A DNA stretch of 64,000 nt from Nocardia panacis (GTDB lineage: Bacteria > Actinomycetota > Actinomycetes > Mycobacteriales > Mycobacteriaceae), in the NCBI RefSeq assembly GCF_003598715.1, contig NZ_QZFU01000029.1, positions 434,001-498,000 on the forward strand, written 5' to 3'. Each line of letters begins with the position of its first letter. Position 1 is the stretch's first letter. The translations under genes were made by a program, and so were the position numbers. The notes under the pieces were generated by a model, which saw only the letters and a list, made by a program, of their open reading frames with translations, did no database searches and was not told the origin of the DNA. This document shows positions 26,102-36,498 of the stretch, piece by piece.

Positions 26102-27460
26102 TCAGAGCACCGCGCCGGGATTCAGAATCCCGTGCGGGTCCAGGGCATCCTTGATCCGCTGGGTGAGCGCCATGACATCCGGGCCGAGCTGATTCGGCAG
26201 CCACGCCTTCTTCAGCCTGCCGACACCGTGTTCGCCGGTGATGGTGCCGCCCAGCGCGATGGCCAGATCCATCACCTCGCCGAAGGCGCGGTGCGCGCGC
26301 TCGGTATTGGCCGCATCGGTCGGATCGTGCAGGATCAGCGGGTGGGTATTGCCGTCGCCCGCGTGCGCGATCAGCGACACGGTGACTTGATTGCGCGCGC
26401 CGATCTCGGCGATACCGGTCACCAATTCGCCCAGGCGGGGCAGCGGGACGCCCACATCCTCGAGCAGGAGCGCGCCCTTCCTCTCCACGGCCGGGATGGC
26501 AAAGCGGCGCGCGGCGGTGAACGCCTCGCCCTCCTCGGCGTCCTCGGTGTGGAAAACCTCGGTGGCTCCGGCTTTCTCGCAGGCGGCGGCCATGATCTCG
26601 GCCTCGCGGGCCGCGAATTCGCCCGGTGCGTCGGACCGGGCCACCAGCAGCGCCGCCGCCGCGCGATCCAGGCCCATGCGCAGTTCGTCCTCGACCGCGT
26701 TGATGGTGACCCCGTCCATGAATTCGAGCATCGAGGGCCGCAACTGTCCGGTGATGGACAGGATGGCCTCGACGGCCGCATCCAGGGTCGCGAAACTCGC
26801 CACCACGGTGCTCTGCCGCGGCTGCGCGGGCAGCAGACGCAGGGTCAGTTCGGTGATCACGCCGAGGGTGCCCTCGCTGCCGACGAACAGCTTGGTCAGC
26901 GACAGACCCGCCGAATCCTTGAGCCGGGGGCCGCCGAGCCGCACCACGGTGCCATCGGCCAGCACCACCTCCATGCCGAGGATGTAGTCGGTCGTGACGC
27001 CGTACTTCACGCAGCACAGCCCGCCCGCGTTGGTGGCCGCGTTCCCGCCGATCGAGCAGATCTCGAAGGAGGACGGGTCGGGCGGATACCACAGGCCGAA
27101 CTCGGCGACGGCGCGTTTGACCTCGGCATTGAGCAGTCCGGGCTGGGCGGTGGCGATGCGGGTGACCGGGTCGACCACGATGGCCCGCATCCGCTCGGTG
27201 CTGAGCACGATCCCGCCCTCGACGGCGGTCGCGCCGCCGGACAGACCGGAGCCCGCCCCGCGCGGCACCACCGGAACCCGGTGTTCGTGCGCCCAGCGCA
27301 AGGTGGTCGCGACCTCCTCGGTGCTGCCGGCGCGGACGACGGCCAGCGGGGTGCCCGCGTCGGGGTCGCGCGCCCAGTCCTGGCGGTAGGTCGCGAGCAG
27401 GTCGGGATCGGTGAGCACAGCGCCCGCAGGCAGGCGGGCGATCAGGTCATGCAGTGGCAC
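26102..27460 (-). CDS. FAD-linked oxidase, GlcD / D-lactate dehydrogenase type
   Basis: Flavoprotein of 452 residues that oxidises a 2-hydroxy acid such as glycolate or D-lactate (exact substrate not readable). The FAD-binding PCMH domain occupies about residues 36-215: VPVVPRGAGSGLSGGATAVEGG, then PDPSSFEICSIGGNAATNAGG and KLFVGSEGTLGVIT. The C-terminal FAD-oxidase domain ends with the family hallmark AHAGDGNTHPLI, GGTITGEHGVGRLKK and DPHGILNPGAVL. GTG 27458-27460 precedes the usual LHDL start and further upstream codons are unlike the family. Divergent from the GtrA gene with 96 bp between. Confidence 0.92.
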   Translation of the reverse strand: MPLHDLIARLPAGAVLTDPDLLATYRQDWARDPDAGTPLAVVRAGSTEEVATTLRWAHEHRVPVVPRGAGSGLSGGATAVEGGIVLSTERMRAIVVDPVTRIATAQPGLLNAEVKRAVAEFGLWYPPDPSSFEICSIGGNAATNAGGLCCVKYGVTTDYILGMEVVLADGTVVRLGGPRLKDSAGLSLTKLFVGSEGTLGVITELTLRLLPAQPRQSTVVASFATLDAAVEAILSITGQLRPSMLEFMDGVTINAVEDELRMGLDRAAAALLVARSDAPGEFAAREAEIMAAACEKAGATEVFHTEDAEEGEAFTAARRFAIPAVERKGALLLEDVGVPLPRLGELVTGIAEIGARNQVTVSLIAHAGDGNTHPLILHDPTDAANTERAHRAFGEVMDLAIALGGTITGEHGVGRLKKAWLPNQLGPDVMALTQRIKDALDPHGILNPGAVL

Positions 27461-27556
27461 GCCTGCCACGCTAGCGCCCTGATCGCCGCGACGGGCGCAG
27501 GCGCGGGTTTGCCGGACGCTCACCTGCCGGACACCTGGCACGGGCAGGCTGGCCGG

Positions 27557-28060
27557 GTGCCTGATTCGGGGAGTGTCACCGAGACAGCGGCCGACCGATT
27601 CTCCCGCTGGTGCGAAAACGTCGTCGCGCGCCTGCCTTTGGGATTGAATCGTCTTGTCGCGCCGACCTTTCTGGGTTTCGCGTTGATCAACGGCTTTACC
27701 TTCGGGGTGGATCTGGCACTGCTCACGCTGCTGCACGGCGGGCTGGGGCTGCCGGTGTGGCTCGCGGTCACTCTCGCCTATGTCTGCGCGTTCGGGTTGA
27801 GCTTCCTGCTCAATCGCACCTTCAATTTCCACTCCCACGCCCCCGTCGGTCGGCAGGCGGCGGTGTACGCGGTCGTGGTCGCGATCAACTATCTCGTCTT
27901 CATCCTCGGCGTCGGCAGCGGGCTGGCCGCGCTCGGCGTGCAGTACCACCTGTCGCGGCTGCTGGCCGGTGGGTGCGAGGCCGTCTATATGTACAGCGCC
28001 ATGCGATGGGTGGTGTTCCGACGGCGGGCCGCGCGTCCACTCGGGGAACACGTGCACTGA
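27557..28060 (+). CDS. GtrA family membrane protein (second copy)
   Basis: Polytopic membrane protein of 167 residues, a second GtrA-type protein not closely similar to the one at 6403. Four hydrophobic helices lie at about residues 36-58, 65-85, 98-120 and 130-150. Motifs: APTFLGFALINGFTFGVDLALL, FGLSFLLNRTFNFHSHAP and MYSAMRWVVFRRR. The family is linked to export of polyprenyl-phosphate sugars, but no glycosyltransferase lies beside this copy. GTG start 27557, the first in-frame start before the SRWCENVVARLPLG segment. It precedes the GroES-like gene by 33 nt on the same strand. Confidence 0.87.
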   Translation: MPDSGSVTETAADRFSRWCENVVARLPLGLNRLVAPTFLGFALINGFTFGVDLALLTLLHGGLGLPVWLAVTLAYVCAFGLSFLLNRTFNFHSHAPVGRQAAVYAVVVAINYLVFILGVGSGLAALGVQYHLSRLLAGGCEAVYMYSAMRWVVFRRRAARPLGEHVH

Positions 28061-28093
28061 CGAGGCCGCGGCCGGACCCAGTACACTCCGCCG

Positions 28094-28414
28094 GTGGCCG
28101 ATGGCAAACTCGAAATTCAAATGCTGCACGACCGGGTGATGGTCCGGGTTGCCAATGAGGCGGGGGAGCGGCGCAGCAGCGGTGGCATTCTGATTCCGGC
28201 GACCGCGCAGGTGGCCAAGCGGCTGGTCTGGGGCGAGGTGTGCGGCGCGGGTTCGCACGTGCGCGCGGTGCAGCTCGGGGACCGGGTGCTGTTCAGCGCC
28301 GACGATCAGTACGAGGTCGAGGTGCAGGGGCATGCCTATCTGGTCATGCGGGAGCGGGATCTGCACGCGGTCGCGAACGAGCGTCCCGAACACGGCACCG
28401 GGCTCTACCTCTAA
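28094..28414 (+). CDS. GroES-like co-chaperonin family protein
   Basis: A 106-residue member of the Cpn10 fold. The N-terminal LEIQMLHDRVMVRV corresponds to the GroES lead strand, GERRSSGGILIPATAQ to the mobile loop that contacts GroEL, and WGEVCGAGSHVRAVQLGDRVLF to the central beta barrel; VMRERDLHAV ends the fold. It is divergent from canonical GroES and is not beside groEL, so it is probably the accessory actinobacterial type. GTG start. A short hairpin overlaps its stop codon. Confidence 0.85.
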   Translation: MADGKLEIQMLHDRVMVRVANEAGERRSSGGILIPATAQVAKRLVWGEVCGAGSHVRAVQLGDRVLFSADDQYEVEVQGHAYLVMRERDLHAVANERPEHGTGLYL

Positions 28415-28430
28415 GCCCTGCTTCGGCTTA
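28412..28430. terminator. Hairpin between convergent GroES-like and peptidase genes
   Basis: Perfect 6-bp stem taagcc / ggctta with a 7-nt loop; the left arm includes the TAA stop. It could serve both strands. Confidence 0.5.
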
Positions 28431-28438
28431 TACGGGGG

Positions 28439-29092
28439 TCATGACGCCGTTGGCGTGATGAACTCCTCGACGCGTGCGCCGTCGACGACGACGGCATCGT
28501 CGTCGGTGAGCGCCCAGTGCGCGCGGCCTTCGGCCCGATACTTCGCGGCGAGTCGGTCGCCGGCACCGTCGGGATCGGTGGGCGAGGCGATATGCGGGAC
28601 GATCGGGCGATCCACCAAACCCAGTCCGTCCCAGCGGGGTTCGATGCCGCAGGCGGTGCGCGCCTCGGCCGGGTCGTCGGCCGATTCCAGGCCGTGCAGA
28701 TCCGGGGTCATGACGCACGCGCCCGCACTGTAGCCCGCGTAGACGAGCGCGTCGGCGGCGAGCAGTCGGGTCAGCGCGCGATCGGCCCCGCTGCGGGCGA
28801 ATTGGGCGCGCAGCACGAAGGTGTTGCCGCCGCGCACCCAGAGCAGCGGGTAGCCGGACAGCGTGTGCTCCAAATCCGCGGCTCGGCCGAGATAATCGCG
28901 CAGGTCGACGACCTCCGGTGTGTAGCCGAGTCGCCGCAGCGGGACCACATCGGAGGCCACCGCCGCCCGCCAGGCACTGGGCCAGGCGTCGCAGGCATTG
29001 GGGATGACCGCGACCCGGCCCGGCGGACCCGCCAGTTCGGCGAGGCGGTCGTAGTGCGCCCCGAATCGGTAGCTGGACAGGAACAGTCGCAT
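28439..29092 (-). CDS. pepE: Peptidase E family protein (S51 dipeptidase-like)
   Basis: Cytosolic serine peptidase family that cleaves Asp-X dipeptides or removes C-terminal residues. The 217-residue product has the S51 fold signatures: MRLFLSSYRFG, VAVIPNACDAWPS, LWVRGGNTFVLRAQF, and the nucleophile serine in YAGYSAGACVMTPDLHG (near residue 120), followed by GLGLVDRPIVPHI, which carries the catalytic His. Its ATG directly abuts the stop of the mycothiol-dependent enzyme gene upstream, so the two form an operon. Confidence 0.9.
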   Translation of the reverse strand: MRLFLSSYRFGAHYDRLAELAGPPGRVAVIPNACDAWPSAWRAAVASDVVPLRRLGYTPEVVDLRDYLGRAADLEHTLSGYPLLWVRGGNTFVLRAQFARSGADRALTRLLAADALVYAGYSAGACVMTPDLHGLESADDPAEARTACGIEPRWDGLGLVDRPIVPHIASPTDPDGAGDRLAAKYRAEGRAHWALTDDDAVVVDGARVEEFITPTAS

Positions 29093-29932
29093 CTAGATCG
29101 TGAAGGCCAGGTTCTCGATGACCCGCCTCCCCAAGGCGGTGTCGCCGACGCAGGTGATCTCGCCGCTGTGCTCCGCCGCCGTGGTGCGTCCGCCGCCGAG
29201 TCGCGCGAAAAGTCCCGCGTCCAACGTGATTTCGACGGTGGCGGGCGCGGTGTGGGCCGCGACGTAGGCGGCGCGCTCGTCGACCTCGATGTGCAGTTCG
29301 CGGGCGAGTGGGCCGGTGAGGTCGAAGGTGATGCGCGAATCGCGGGGCGCGCCACCGCGTTTCACCACCACCCTGGGAATGGAGCCCGCGAGTTCGGTGA
29401 AGGCCAACCGCGCGCGCGGCGCGCCCTCGTCGACGGTGCGGCCCAGGGCGTCGGCGATATCGAGTTCGTGCATCCAGCAATCGAACAGTCGTACCCGCAT
29501 GAACCGGCCATAGGCGACCTGACCGATGGGCGAGGGGGTTTCGGCCGCCCATTCGGCATCGCCCATCGCGGCCAGCACGGTCCGCCGCCGACCGGTGACC
29601 TCGCGGAAGCGTTGCAGCAGTTGCGCGCCGGTCAGTGGACGCAGCCGCTGCACCCAGATCTCGTTGAGCGCCGCGGTCTCATTGCGCACGTGCGGCAGGG
29701 TGCGCACATCCACCTTCTCGACACCTTCTCCCAGCGCGGGCGGTTTCTCGCCGAGCAGCCAGGATTCCGTGCCGACCACATGGGCGAGCACATCGAAGAC
29801 GGTCCAGCCCGGCAGCGGTGACGGTGTGCGCCACGCGGATTCGTCCAGGTCGGCCACCAGGGCCGCGAGCGCGTCCCACTCTTCGCCGAGCGCCACGACC
29901 AGCGGTCCGCGCTCCAGGGTCGGGTCGGTCAT
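29093..29932 (-). CDS. Maleylpyruvate isomerase family mycothiol-dependent enzyme
   Basis: Member of the DinB/MDMPI superfamily that uses mycothiol as a thiol cofactor; substrate unknown. The 279-residue product begins with a four-helix DinB-like domain: WDALAALVADLDESAWRTPS, LPGWTVFDVLAHVVGTE (first metal His) and RVRLFDCWMHELDIADALGR (second metal His region, about residues 155-175). An SCP2-like C-terminal domain (about 195-279, FDLTGPLARELHIEV) follows. Mycothiol use is a trait of actinobacteria. First gene of a pair with the peptidase. Confidence 0.88.
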   Translation of the reverse strand: MTDPTLERGPLVVALGEEWDALAALVADLDESAWRTPSPLPGWTVFDVLAHVVGTESWLLGEKPPALGEGVEKVDVRTLPHVRNETAALNEIWVQRLRPLTGAQLLQRFREVTGRRRTVLAAMGDAEWAAETPSPIGQVAYGRFMRVRLFDCWMHELDIADALGRTVDEGAPRARLAFTELAGSIPRVVVKRGGAPRDSRITFDLTGPLARELHIEVDERAAYVAAHTAPATVEITLDAGLFARLGGGRTTAAEHSGEITCVGDTALGRRVIENLAFTI

Positions 29933-30325
29933 GCCGGATGCCTTTCTGTCGCGGCGCTACTGGCCGGGATCGAGCGCCGCGAACCCGGCGCGGTCGCGAT
30001 CCGGCAGAACACGCGGTCGTTCACCGGCCCGACCTTACGGGTCGATCATGATGTACGTCACTATCCGGGTGGGTCATATCGCGCTGAGCTGTCGGCATTT
30101 CCGGCCCCGAGGGGAATCCGGCATAACTCCGGAAACCGACTCCCCGGTGTGACGGGCATCTCAGATACGCTCACGACGGGCCGGGTAAGGTTTGCAGATC
30201 CACGGCAACTTACTCACAAGTAACCAGCTACGGACCGGCACAACGGCGCAGTCGGCGGGATATGCGGATCGCTCGGCCGAACCATCGATGGCTCGAAGGC
30301 TCAGCACGAGAGGGAAGTCAGACAA
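29933..30325. promoter_or_regulatory. Divergent control region before pntAA (393 nt without a gene)
   Basis: No supportable gene. The clearest element is ttact-caca-agtaa at 30210-30223, a 5-bp inverted repeat about 103 bp upstream of the pntAA GTG, which could be a repressor operator. GAGAGGGAA at 30309-30317 is a plausible ribosome-binding site for pntAA. Nothing recognisable in 29950-30200. Confidence 0.4.
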
Positions 30326-31444
30326 GTGGAGACAACGCAGAGTGCGGGCGACATCTCGCCGCGCGGTGCGCGTGTCGGTGTCGTTCGTGAGTCGAACGCG
30401 GGCGAGCGACGTGTCGCACTGGTACCGAAGATCATCGCGGGCTTGTTGAAACAGGGTGTCGAGGTGGTGGTGGAGGCCGGGGCGGGCGCGGGCGCGCTCA
30501 TTCCGGACGCCGCCTACGAGGCGGCGGGCGCGCGGATCGGCGATCCGTGGTCGGCCGAGGTGGTGGTGAAGGTGGCCCCGCCCAACGATGCCGAGGTGGC
30601 CAGACTTTCCGCGGGCCAGACGCTGATCGGTTTCCTGGCGCCACGTGATGCCGTGAATCAGATCGGCAAGCTGAAAGCGGCCGGGGTGCAAGCGTTCGCG
30701 ATGGAGGCGATTCCGCGCATCTCGCGGGCACAGGTGATGGACGCGCTGTCCTCGCAGGCGAATGTGGCCGGATACAAGGCCGTGCTGGTCGCCGCCCAGG
30801 ATTCGACCCGTTTCTTCCCGATGCTCACCACCGCGGCGGGCACGGTGAAACCCGCGACGGCGCTGGTGCTCGGGGTCGGCGTGGCGGGTCTGCAGGCGCT
30901 GGCCACGGCCAAACGCCTCGGTGCCCGCACCACCGGTTACGACGTGCGGCCCGAGGTCGCCGATCAGGTCCGCTCGGTCGGCGCGCGATGGCTCGACCTC
31001 GGTATCGACGCGGCGGGCGAGGGCGGTTACGCCCGTGAGCTCACCGAGGACGAGAAGGCCGCCCAGCAGCAGGCTTTGGAGGATGCCATCAAAGGCTTCG
31101 ACGTGGTGATCACCACCGCGCTGGTGCCGGGTCGTCCCGCACCGCGCCTGGTCACCGCCGCCGCGGTGGCGGGTATGCGGCCGGGCAGCGTCATCGTGGA
31201 CCTGGCCGGGGAGACCGGCGGAAACTGCGAGCTGACCGTGCCGGGGCAGACCGTGGTCGAACATGGTGTCACCATCGCCTCCCCGCTCAATCTGCCCGCG
31301 ACCATGCCGGAGCACGCCAGCGAGCTGTACTCGAAGAATGTGGCGGCCCTGCTGGAGTTGATGCTGTCGGAGGGCCGGATCGCCCCCGACTTCGACGATC
31401 GGGTGCTGGCCGATTCCTGTGTCACTCGGGAGGGTGAGAGCTGA
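30326..31444 (+). CDS. pntAA: NAD(P) transhydrogenase subunit alpha part 1 (NAD-binding domain I)
   Basis: Soluble NAD(H)-binding component of the proton-translocating transhydrogenase that makes NADPH from NADH at the expense of proton motive force. The 372-residue product has the N-terminal domain VGVVRESNAGERRVALVP, the dimer and loop region QANVAGYKAVLVAAQ, the Rossmann motif LVLGVGVAGLQALATAKRLGA (about residues 176-196), and VVITTALVPGRPAPRLV and GSVIVDLAGETGGN. GTG start 30326. Its stop overlaps the ATG of pntAB by one base. The split alpha subunit (AA plus AB) is the arrangement used in actinobacteria. Confidence 0.96.
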   Translation: METTQSAGDISPRGARVGVVRESNAGERRVALVPKIIAGLLKQGVEVVVEAGAGAGALIPDAAYEAAGARIGDPWSAEVVVKVAPPNDAEVARLSAGQTLIGFLAPRDAVNQIGKLKAAGVQAFAMEAIPRISRAQVMDALSSQANVAGYKAVLVAAQDSTRFFPMLTTAAGTVKPATALVLGVGVAGLQALATAKRLGARTTGYDVRPEVADQVRSVGARWLDLGIDAAGEGGYARELTEDEKAAQQQALEDAIKGFDVVITTALVPGRPAPRLVTAAAVAGMRPGSVIVDLAGETGGNCELTVPGQTVVEHGVTIASPLNLPATMPEHASELYSKNVAALLELMLSEGRIAPDFDDRVLADSCVTREGES

Positions 31445-31779
31445 TGTACACCGAACTGCTGGCCAATATCGCGATCCTGGTGCTGTCGGGTTTCGTGGGC
31501 TTCGCCGTGATCTCCAAGGTGCCCAATACCCTGCACACGCCATTGATGTCGGGCACCAACGCGATCCACGGCATCGTCGTGCTGGGTGCGCTGGTGACCC
31601 TGGGCAATGTCTCCGATCCCTCGATACTGACGCAGATCATCCTGTTCGTGGCCGTGGTATTCGGAACGCTCAACGTGATCGGTGGTTTCGTGGTCACCGA
31701 CCGGATGCTGGGCATGTTCAAAGGCAAGAAGCCCGCTGCCGGTGCGTCTTCGGCGGACACGGGTAAGGGCGGTAAGTGA
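31444..31779 (+). CDS. pntAB: NAD(P) transhydrogenase subunit alpha part 2 (membrane domain)
   Basis: Membrane-embedded half of the alpha subunit, 111 residues with three hydrophobic helices (about 4-24, 34-54 and 60-82) and a polar, Gly/Lys-rich tail. The motif SGFVGFAVISKVPNTLHTPL and LMSGTNAIHGIVVLGAL is the family signature for the proton channel helices. Coupled to pntAA by a one-base start/stop overlap and to pntB by an ATGA overlap. Confidence 0.95.
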   Translation: MYTELLANIAILVLSGFVGFAVISKVPNTLHTPLMSGTNAIHGIVVLGALVTLGNVSDPSILTQIILFVAVVFGTLNVIGGFVVTDRMLGMFKGKKPAAGASSADTGKGGK

Positions 31780-33206
31780 TGCACACCTTCGACAACGTGA
31801 GCTACCTGGTCAACGGGCTCTACATCATCGCCTTCGCACTGTTCATCTACGGCCTGATGGGGTTGACCGGTCCCAAGACCGCGGTGCGCGGCAATCTGAT
31901 CGCGGCGACCGGCATGGTGATCGCGGTGATCGCGACGCTGATCTCCGTGCGCCACACCTCCAATTGGATCCTGATCATCGCGGGCCTGGTGGTCGGTGTG
32001 GTGTTGGGTGTGCCGCCGGCGAAGTTCACCAAGATGACGGCGATGCCGCAGTTGGTGGCCGCGTTCAACGGTGTCGGCGGCGGCACCGTCGCGCTCATCG
32101 CCTGGTCGGAATTCATCAACTCCCGAGGGTTCTCGCATTTCGACGAGCAGCCGACGGTGCATATCGTGATCGGCTCGCTGTTCGCGGCGATCATCGGATC
32201 GGTGTCGTTCTGGGGCTCGCTGATCGCGTTCGGCAAATTGCAGGAAATCCTGCCCGGCCGTCCGATCGGCATCGGGAAGTGGCAGCAGCCGCTGAATCTG
32301 CTGCTGTTGCTGGGCGCCGTCGCGGCGGCGGTGGTCATCGGGGTCGGCGCGACCAAAGATGGTGTGTCGCAGCTGTGGATGATCGCGGTGCTGGTGTTGG
32401 CCGCCGCGCTGGGGCTGATGGTGGTGTTGCCGATCGGCGGCGCGGATATGCCCGTGGTGATCTCGCTGCTCAACGCGCTCACCGGCCTGTCGGCCGCGGC
32501 GGCGGGTCTGGCGTTGAACAACACCGCCATGATCGTGGCGGGCATGATCGTCGGCGCGTCCGGTTCCATCCTGACCAACCTGATGGCCAAGGCGATGAAC
32601 CGCTCCATTCCGGCCATCGTGGCGGGCGGATTCGGCGGCGGCGGGGCCGTCGTGACGGGTTCGGGTGAGCAGAAGCAGGCCAAGGCCACCTCCGCGGCCG
32701 ATGCCGCCATTCAAATGGCCTACGCCAACCAGGTCATCGTGGTGCCCGGCTACGGCATGGCGGTGGCGCAGGCACAGCACGCGGTCAAGGAGATGGCCTC
32801 GCTGTTGGAGGCCAAGGGCGTCGAGGTCAAATACGCGATTCATCCGGTGGCCGGGCGCATGCCGGGGCATATGAACGTGCTGCTGGCCGAGGCCGAGGTC
32901 CCCTACGACGCGCTCAAGGAAATGGACGATATCAACGGCGAATTCGCGCGCACCGATGTGGCGCTGGTGATCGGCGCGAACGATGTCACCAATCCGGCTG
33001 CCCGCGAGGACAAGAGCAGCCCGATCTACGGCATGCCCGTGCTGAACGTGGACCAGGCCCGCAGCGTCATCGTGCTCAAACGCTCAATGAACAGCGGTTT
33101 CGCCGGTATCGACAACCCACTGTTCTACGCCGAGGACACCTCGATGCTCTTCGGTGACGCCAAGAAATCCGTCGCCGCCGTCACCGAGGAACTCAAAGCG
33201 CTATAG
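31779..33206 (+). CDS. pntB: NAD(P) transhydrogenase subunit beta
   Basis: Beta subunit of 475 residues combining the rest of the proton channel with the NADP(H)-binding domain III. The N-terminal half has about nine hydrophobic helices, with KFTKMTAMPQLVAAFNGVGG and MPVVISLLNALTGLSAAAAG typical of the family. The C-terminal domain (about residues 300-475) carries VIVVPGYGMAVAQAQHAVKE, KYAIHPVAGRMPGHMNVLLAEA and GANDVTNPAARED, then IYGMPVL and KRSMNSGFAG. ATG 31779 overlaps the pntAB stop; a GTG three bases upstream is possible. Last gene of the pnt operon. Confidence 0.96.
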   Translation: MHTFDNVSYLVNGLYIIAFALFIYGLMGLTGPKTAVRGNLIAATGMVIAVIATLISVRHTSNWILIIAGLVVGVVLGVPPAKFTKMTAMPQLVAAFNGVGGGTVALIAWSEFINSRGFSHFDEQPTVHIVIGSLFAAIIGSVSFWGSLIAFGKLQEILPGRPIGIGKWQQPLNLLLLLGAVAAAVVIGVGATKDGVSQLWMIAVLVLAAALGLMVVLPIGGADMPVVISLLNALTGLSAAAAGLALNNTAMIVAGMIVGASGSILTNLMAKAMNRSIPAIVAGGFGGGGAVVTGSGEQKQAKATSAADAAIQMAYANQVIVVPGYGMAVAQAQHAVKEMASLLEAKGVEVKYAIHPVAGRMPGHMNVLLAEAEVPYDALKEMDDINGEFARTDVALVIGANDVTNPAAREDKSSPIYGMPVLNVDQARSVIVLKRSMNSGFAGIDNPLFYAEDTSMLFGDAKKSVAAVTEELKAL

Positions 33207-33306
33207 GTCGACCGCGATATCGGGCGCGATTGGGGTTCGGATAGATTCGGCGGTGGAGGTCGCCGGTCGAGAGGTCGACCGGAAGAGCAGGACCGGGGAG
33301 GACCAG

Positions 33307-34065
33307 ATGACCACACCGCCGAATCTTCCGAATTCGGGACAGCCGCAACAGGGTTGGGGCGCTGCGCCACCCGCAGGCGGACCCTACGCGACGCCGCCCG
33401 GCGGCGCGCCCTATCCGCCGCCGAATTACGGTGCGCCACAGGGTGATCCCATGGCCGGGCCGCAAACCTATCCGGCAGGCGGGTTTCCGCCGCCGGGTCA
33501 GCCCGGATTTCCACCCGCCGCGCCCGTATACGTGCCCTCGCCTCCGCAGCGCAAGGCGAATCTGCTGCGCGCGCTGCTCGTGGTGGCCGGGGTGCTGGCG
33601 GTGGTGATCGGATTGGGCGCCGTCGTGCACTATCTCACCCGCAGTGACCCGCAGAAGATCGAGGTCGGCCAGTGCGCCAAGCTCGGGGGCAGTTCGTACA
33701 AACCGGAATTCGCCATCAAGAGCTGCGAGGACGCGGAGGCGAACTATGTGGTGGCGCAGCGGATCGACAAGTCCAACGCCGATTGCGCCACCAAGGATTA
33801 CGCGAGCTACTACGAGGTCGGCCGCAAAACCAGCAGTTACACGCTGTGCCTGCGGTTGAATGTCAAAGAGGGCGATTGCGTCAAGACCTCGCACTTCTCG
33901 GCCAGCAGCAAGGTGGCCTGCACCGCGAGCGCCGACTTCAAGATCGGCCGCATCGTCACCGGTCGGGCCGAGCCCGCCGCCTGCGGTAGCGGGGCCACCG
34001 AGCACGAGACCATCGTGTATCCGAAGCCGGACCCGATGACGCTGTGTCTCGTCGCGCCGAAGTAG
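33307..34065 (+). CDS. Proline-rich, single-pass anchored protein with extracellular Cys-rich domain (LppU-like)
   Basis: A 252-residue envelope protein of unknown function. Residues 1-78 are a cytoplasmic Pro/Gly/Gln/Tyr-rich tail (repeats of the PPGGAPYPPP type), followed by a membrane helix at about 83-106 (LLRALLVVAGVLAVVIGLG) and an exported domain with eight cysteines, enough for four disulfides. The pattern VGQCAKLGG ... CLRLNVKEGDCVK ... CTASADFKIGRI resembles the actinobacterial LppU/SCO3897 family, but there is no lipobox here. GGGGAGGA at 33296-33303 fixes the ATG. Pro-rich cytoplasmic tails often mediate contacts with division or secretion machinery; here that is only a possibility. 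Confidence 0.7.
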   Translation: MTTPPNLPNSGQPQQGWGAAPPAGGPYATPPGGAPYPPPNYGAPQGDPMAGPQTYPAGGFPPPGQPGFPPAAPVYVPSPPQRKANLLRALLVVAGVLAVVIGLGAVVHYLTRSDPQKIEVGQCAKLGGSSYKPEFAIKSCEDAEANYVVAQRIDKSNADCATKDYASYYEVGRKTSSYTLCLRLNVKEGDCVKTSHFSASSKVACTASADFKIGRIVTGRAEPAACGSGATEHETIVYPKPDPMTLCLVAPK

Positions 34066-34114
34066 TTCCGGGAACGGGTTATTCGCTGGACAGGTTCGGG
34101 TCGGCGGGAAGATC

Positions 34115-35263
<1,149 letters not shown>

Positions 35264-35272
35264 GCCGGCGGA

Positions 35273-36457
35273 TCAGCGCGCCGCGACCACTGCGGCATAC
35301 CGGCAGCAGAGCAGGACGGCCAGCAGCGGGACGACGAGGGCCGCGTTCAGCGGGATGAGGATGGTCAACCACCCGATGACGGCGGGACCGGCGAGCAGTC
35401 CGAAGTAGCCGAGGCCGAACACGCGCGACATATCCGTCGCGGCCGTGGCCGAGCCGAGATTGCCTGCGGCGGTGAAGATCTGCGGCACCACCCCGGACAG
35501 TCCGAATCCGGCCATGGCCCAGCCCAGTAGGGTCAGCGCAACTACCGGCGAGGCGATCACGACCGCGAAACCCAATGCGGCCAGCGCCGATCCGTATCGG
35601 ACCACGGCGACCCGCCCGAAGCGGCCGCTGATCCGGTCGGTGGCGAGGCGGCCCGCCGTCATGGTGAAGGAGAACGCGCCGAAGGCCAGCGCGGCGGTGG
35701 ACGCGTCGGCGTTCAAGTGGTCGCGCATGTGCAAAGTGCTCCAGTCATTGGCCACGCCTTCGGCGAGCAGAACACCGAAGGCTATCGCCGCCAGCGCCAA
35801 CACCTTTCGCGCGGTCGTCCGCTTGTCGCCGGTGGGCTGCTCGGATCGCGCTGCGGCGGAACCGGATTCCGGGTCGGCTGTGCCGCGGTCGCGCAGCAGG
35901 CCCGGCACCAGCGACGCGGTGATCAGCACGCCGAGCACCGCCGCGATCGACAGTGTCAGCCGGGCATCCCAACCCGCGCGCAGGGTGGCCGCGCCGATCA
36001 GCGATCCGAGCAATCCGCCGCCGGAGAACAGCGCGTGGAACGCCGCCATGATCGGGCGACCGTACGCGCGCTCGACATGCACCGCCTGGGTATTCATCGA
36101 GACATCGAGCGCGCCATTGCCGAATCCGAAGCAGGCCAGGGCGATTGCCAGTGTGAGCGGGCCGACCGCGAGACCGGGACCGAGCACCGCGAGCGAGGCC
36201 ACCGCGGCCGCCACCCCGACCATCGCGCGGCTGCCGAACCGGTCCGCCAGCGGGCCTGCCGCCCGCATACCGACAATGCCCGCACCCGCCATGAGCAGGA
36301 TGAACATCCCGAGTGCCGCCGGATCGACGCCGGTGCGGTCGGTGATCACGGGGATGTGGACCACCCACATGGACAACAGAAACCCATTGAGCGTGAAGAC
36401 CGTGAAGACCGCGACGCGAGCGATGCGGGTCGGACGGTCGAGCGTGACAGCGGACAC
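35273..36457 (-). CDS. MFS transporter
   Basis: Major facilitator superfamily protein of 394 residues with about twelve hydrophobic segments in two six-helix halves separated by a charged loop (residues about 188-212, RDRGTADPESGS). The half-signature GPLADRFGSRAMVG after TM2 and RLATDRISGRFGRVAVVRYG in the second half are the usual inter-helix basic loops, and LDVSMNTQAVHVERAYGRPIM in TM4-5 is typical of FucP/YbjJ-like (sugar or drug) members. Substrate unknown. GTG start 36455-36457. Neighbour genes are an NAD(P)H-binding reductase and an AraC regulator. Confidence 0.88.
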   Translation of the reverse strand: MSAVTLDRPTRIARVAVFTVFTLNGFLLSMWVVHIPVITDRTGVDPAALGMFILLMAGAGIVGMRAAGPLADRFGSRAMVGVAAAVASLAVLGPGLAVGPLTLAIALACFGFGNGALDVSMNTQAVHVERAYGRPIMAAFHALFSGGGLLGSLIGAATLRAGWDARLTLSIAAVLGVLITASLVPGLLRDRGTADPESGSAAARSEQPTGDKRTTARKVLALAAIAFGVLLAEGVANDWSTLHMRDHLNADASTAALAFGAFSFTMTAGRLATDRISGRFGRVAVVRYGSALAALGFAVVIASPVVALTLLGWAMAGFGLSGVVPQIFTAAGNLGSATAATDMSRVFGLGYFGLLAGPAVIGWLTILIPLNAALVVPLLAVLLCCRYAAVVAAR

Positions 36458-36498
36458 CGCTCGACGTTACCGGCCGCCGCCCGCGCGCGCATCGACCT

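Noticed and set aside
26132..27556. Upstream two-thirds of the plus-strand frame ending in the second GtrA gene
   Set aside because: It is antisense to the FAD-linked oxidase; only the part after GTG 27557 shows a GtrA pattern.
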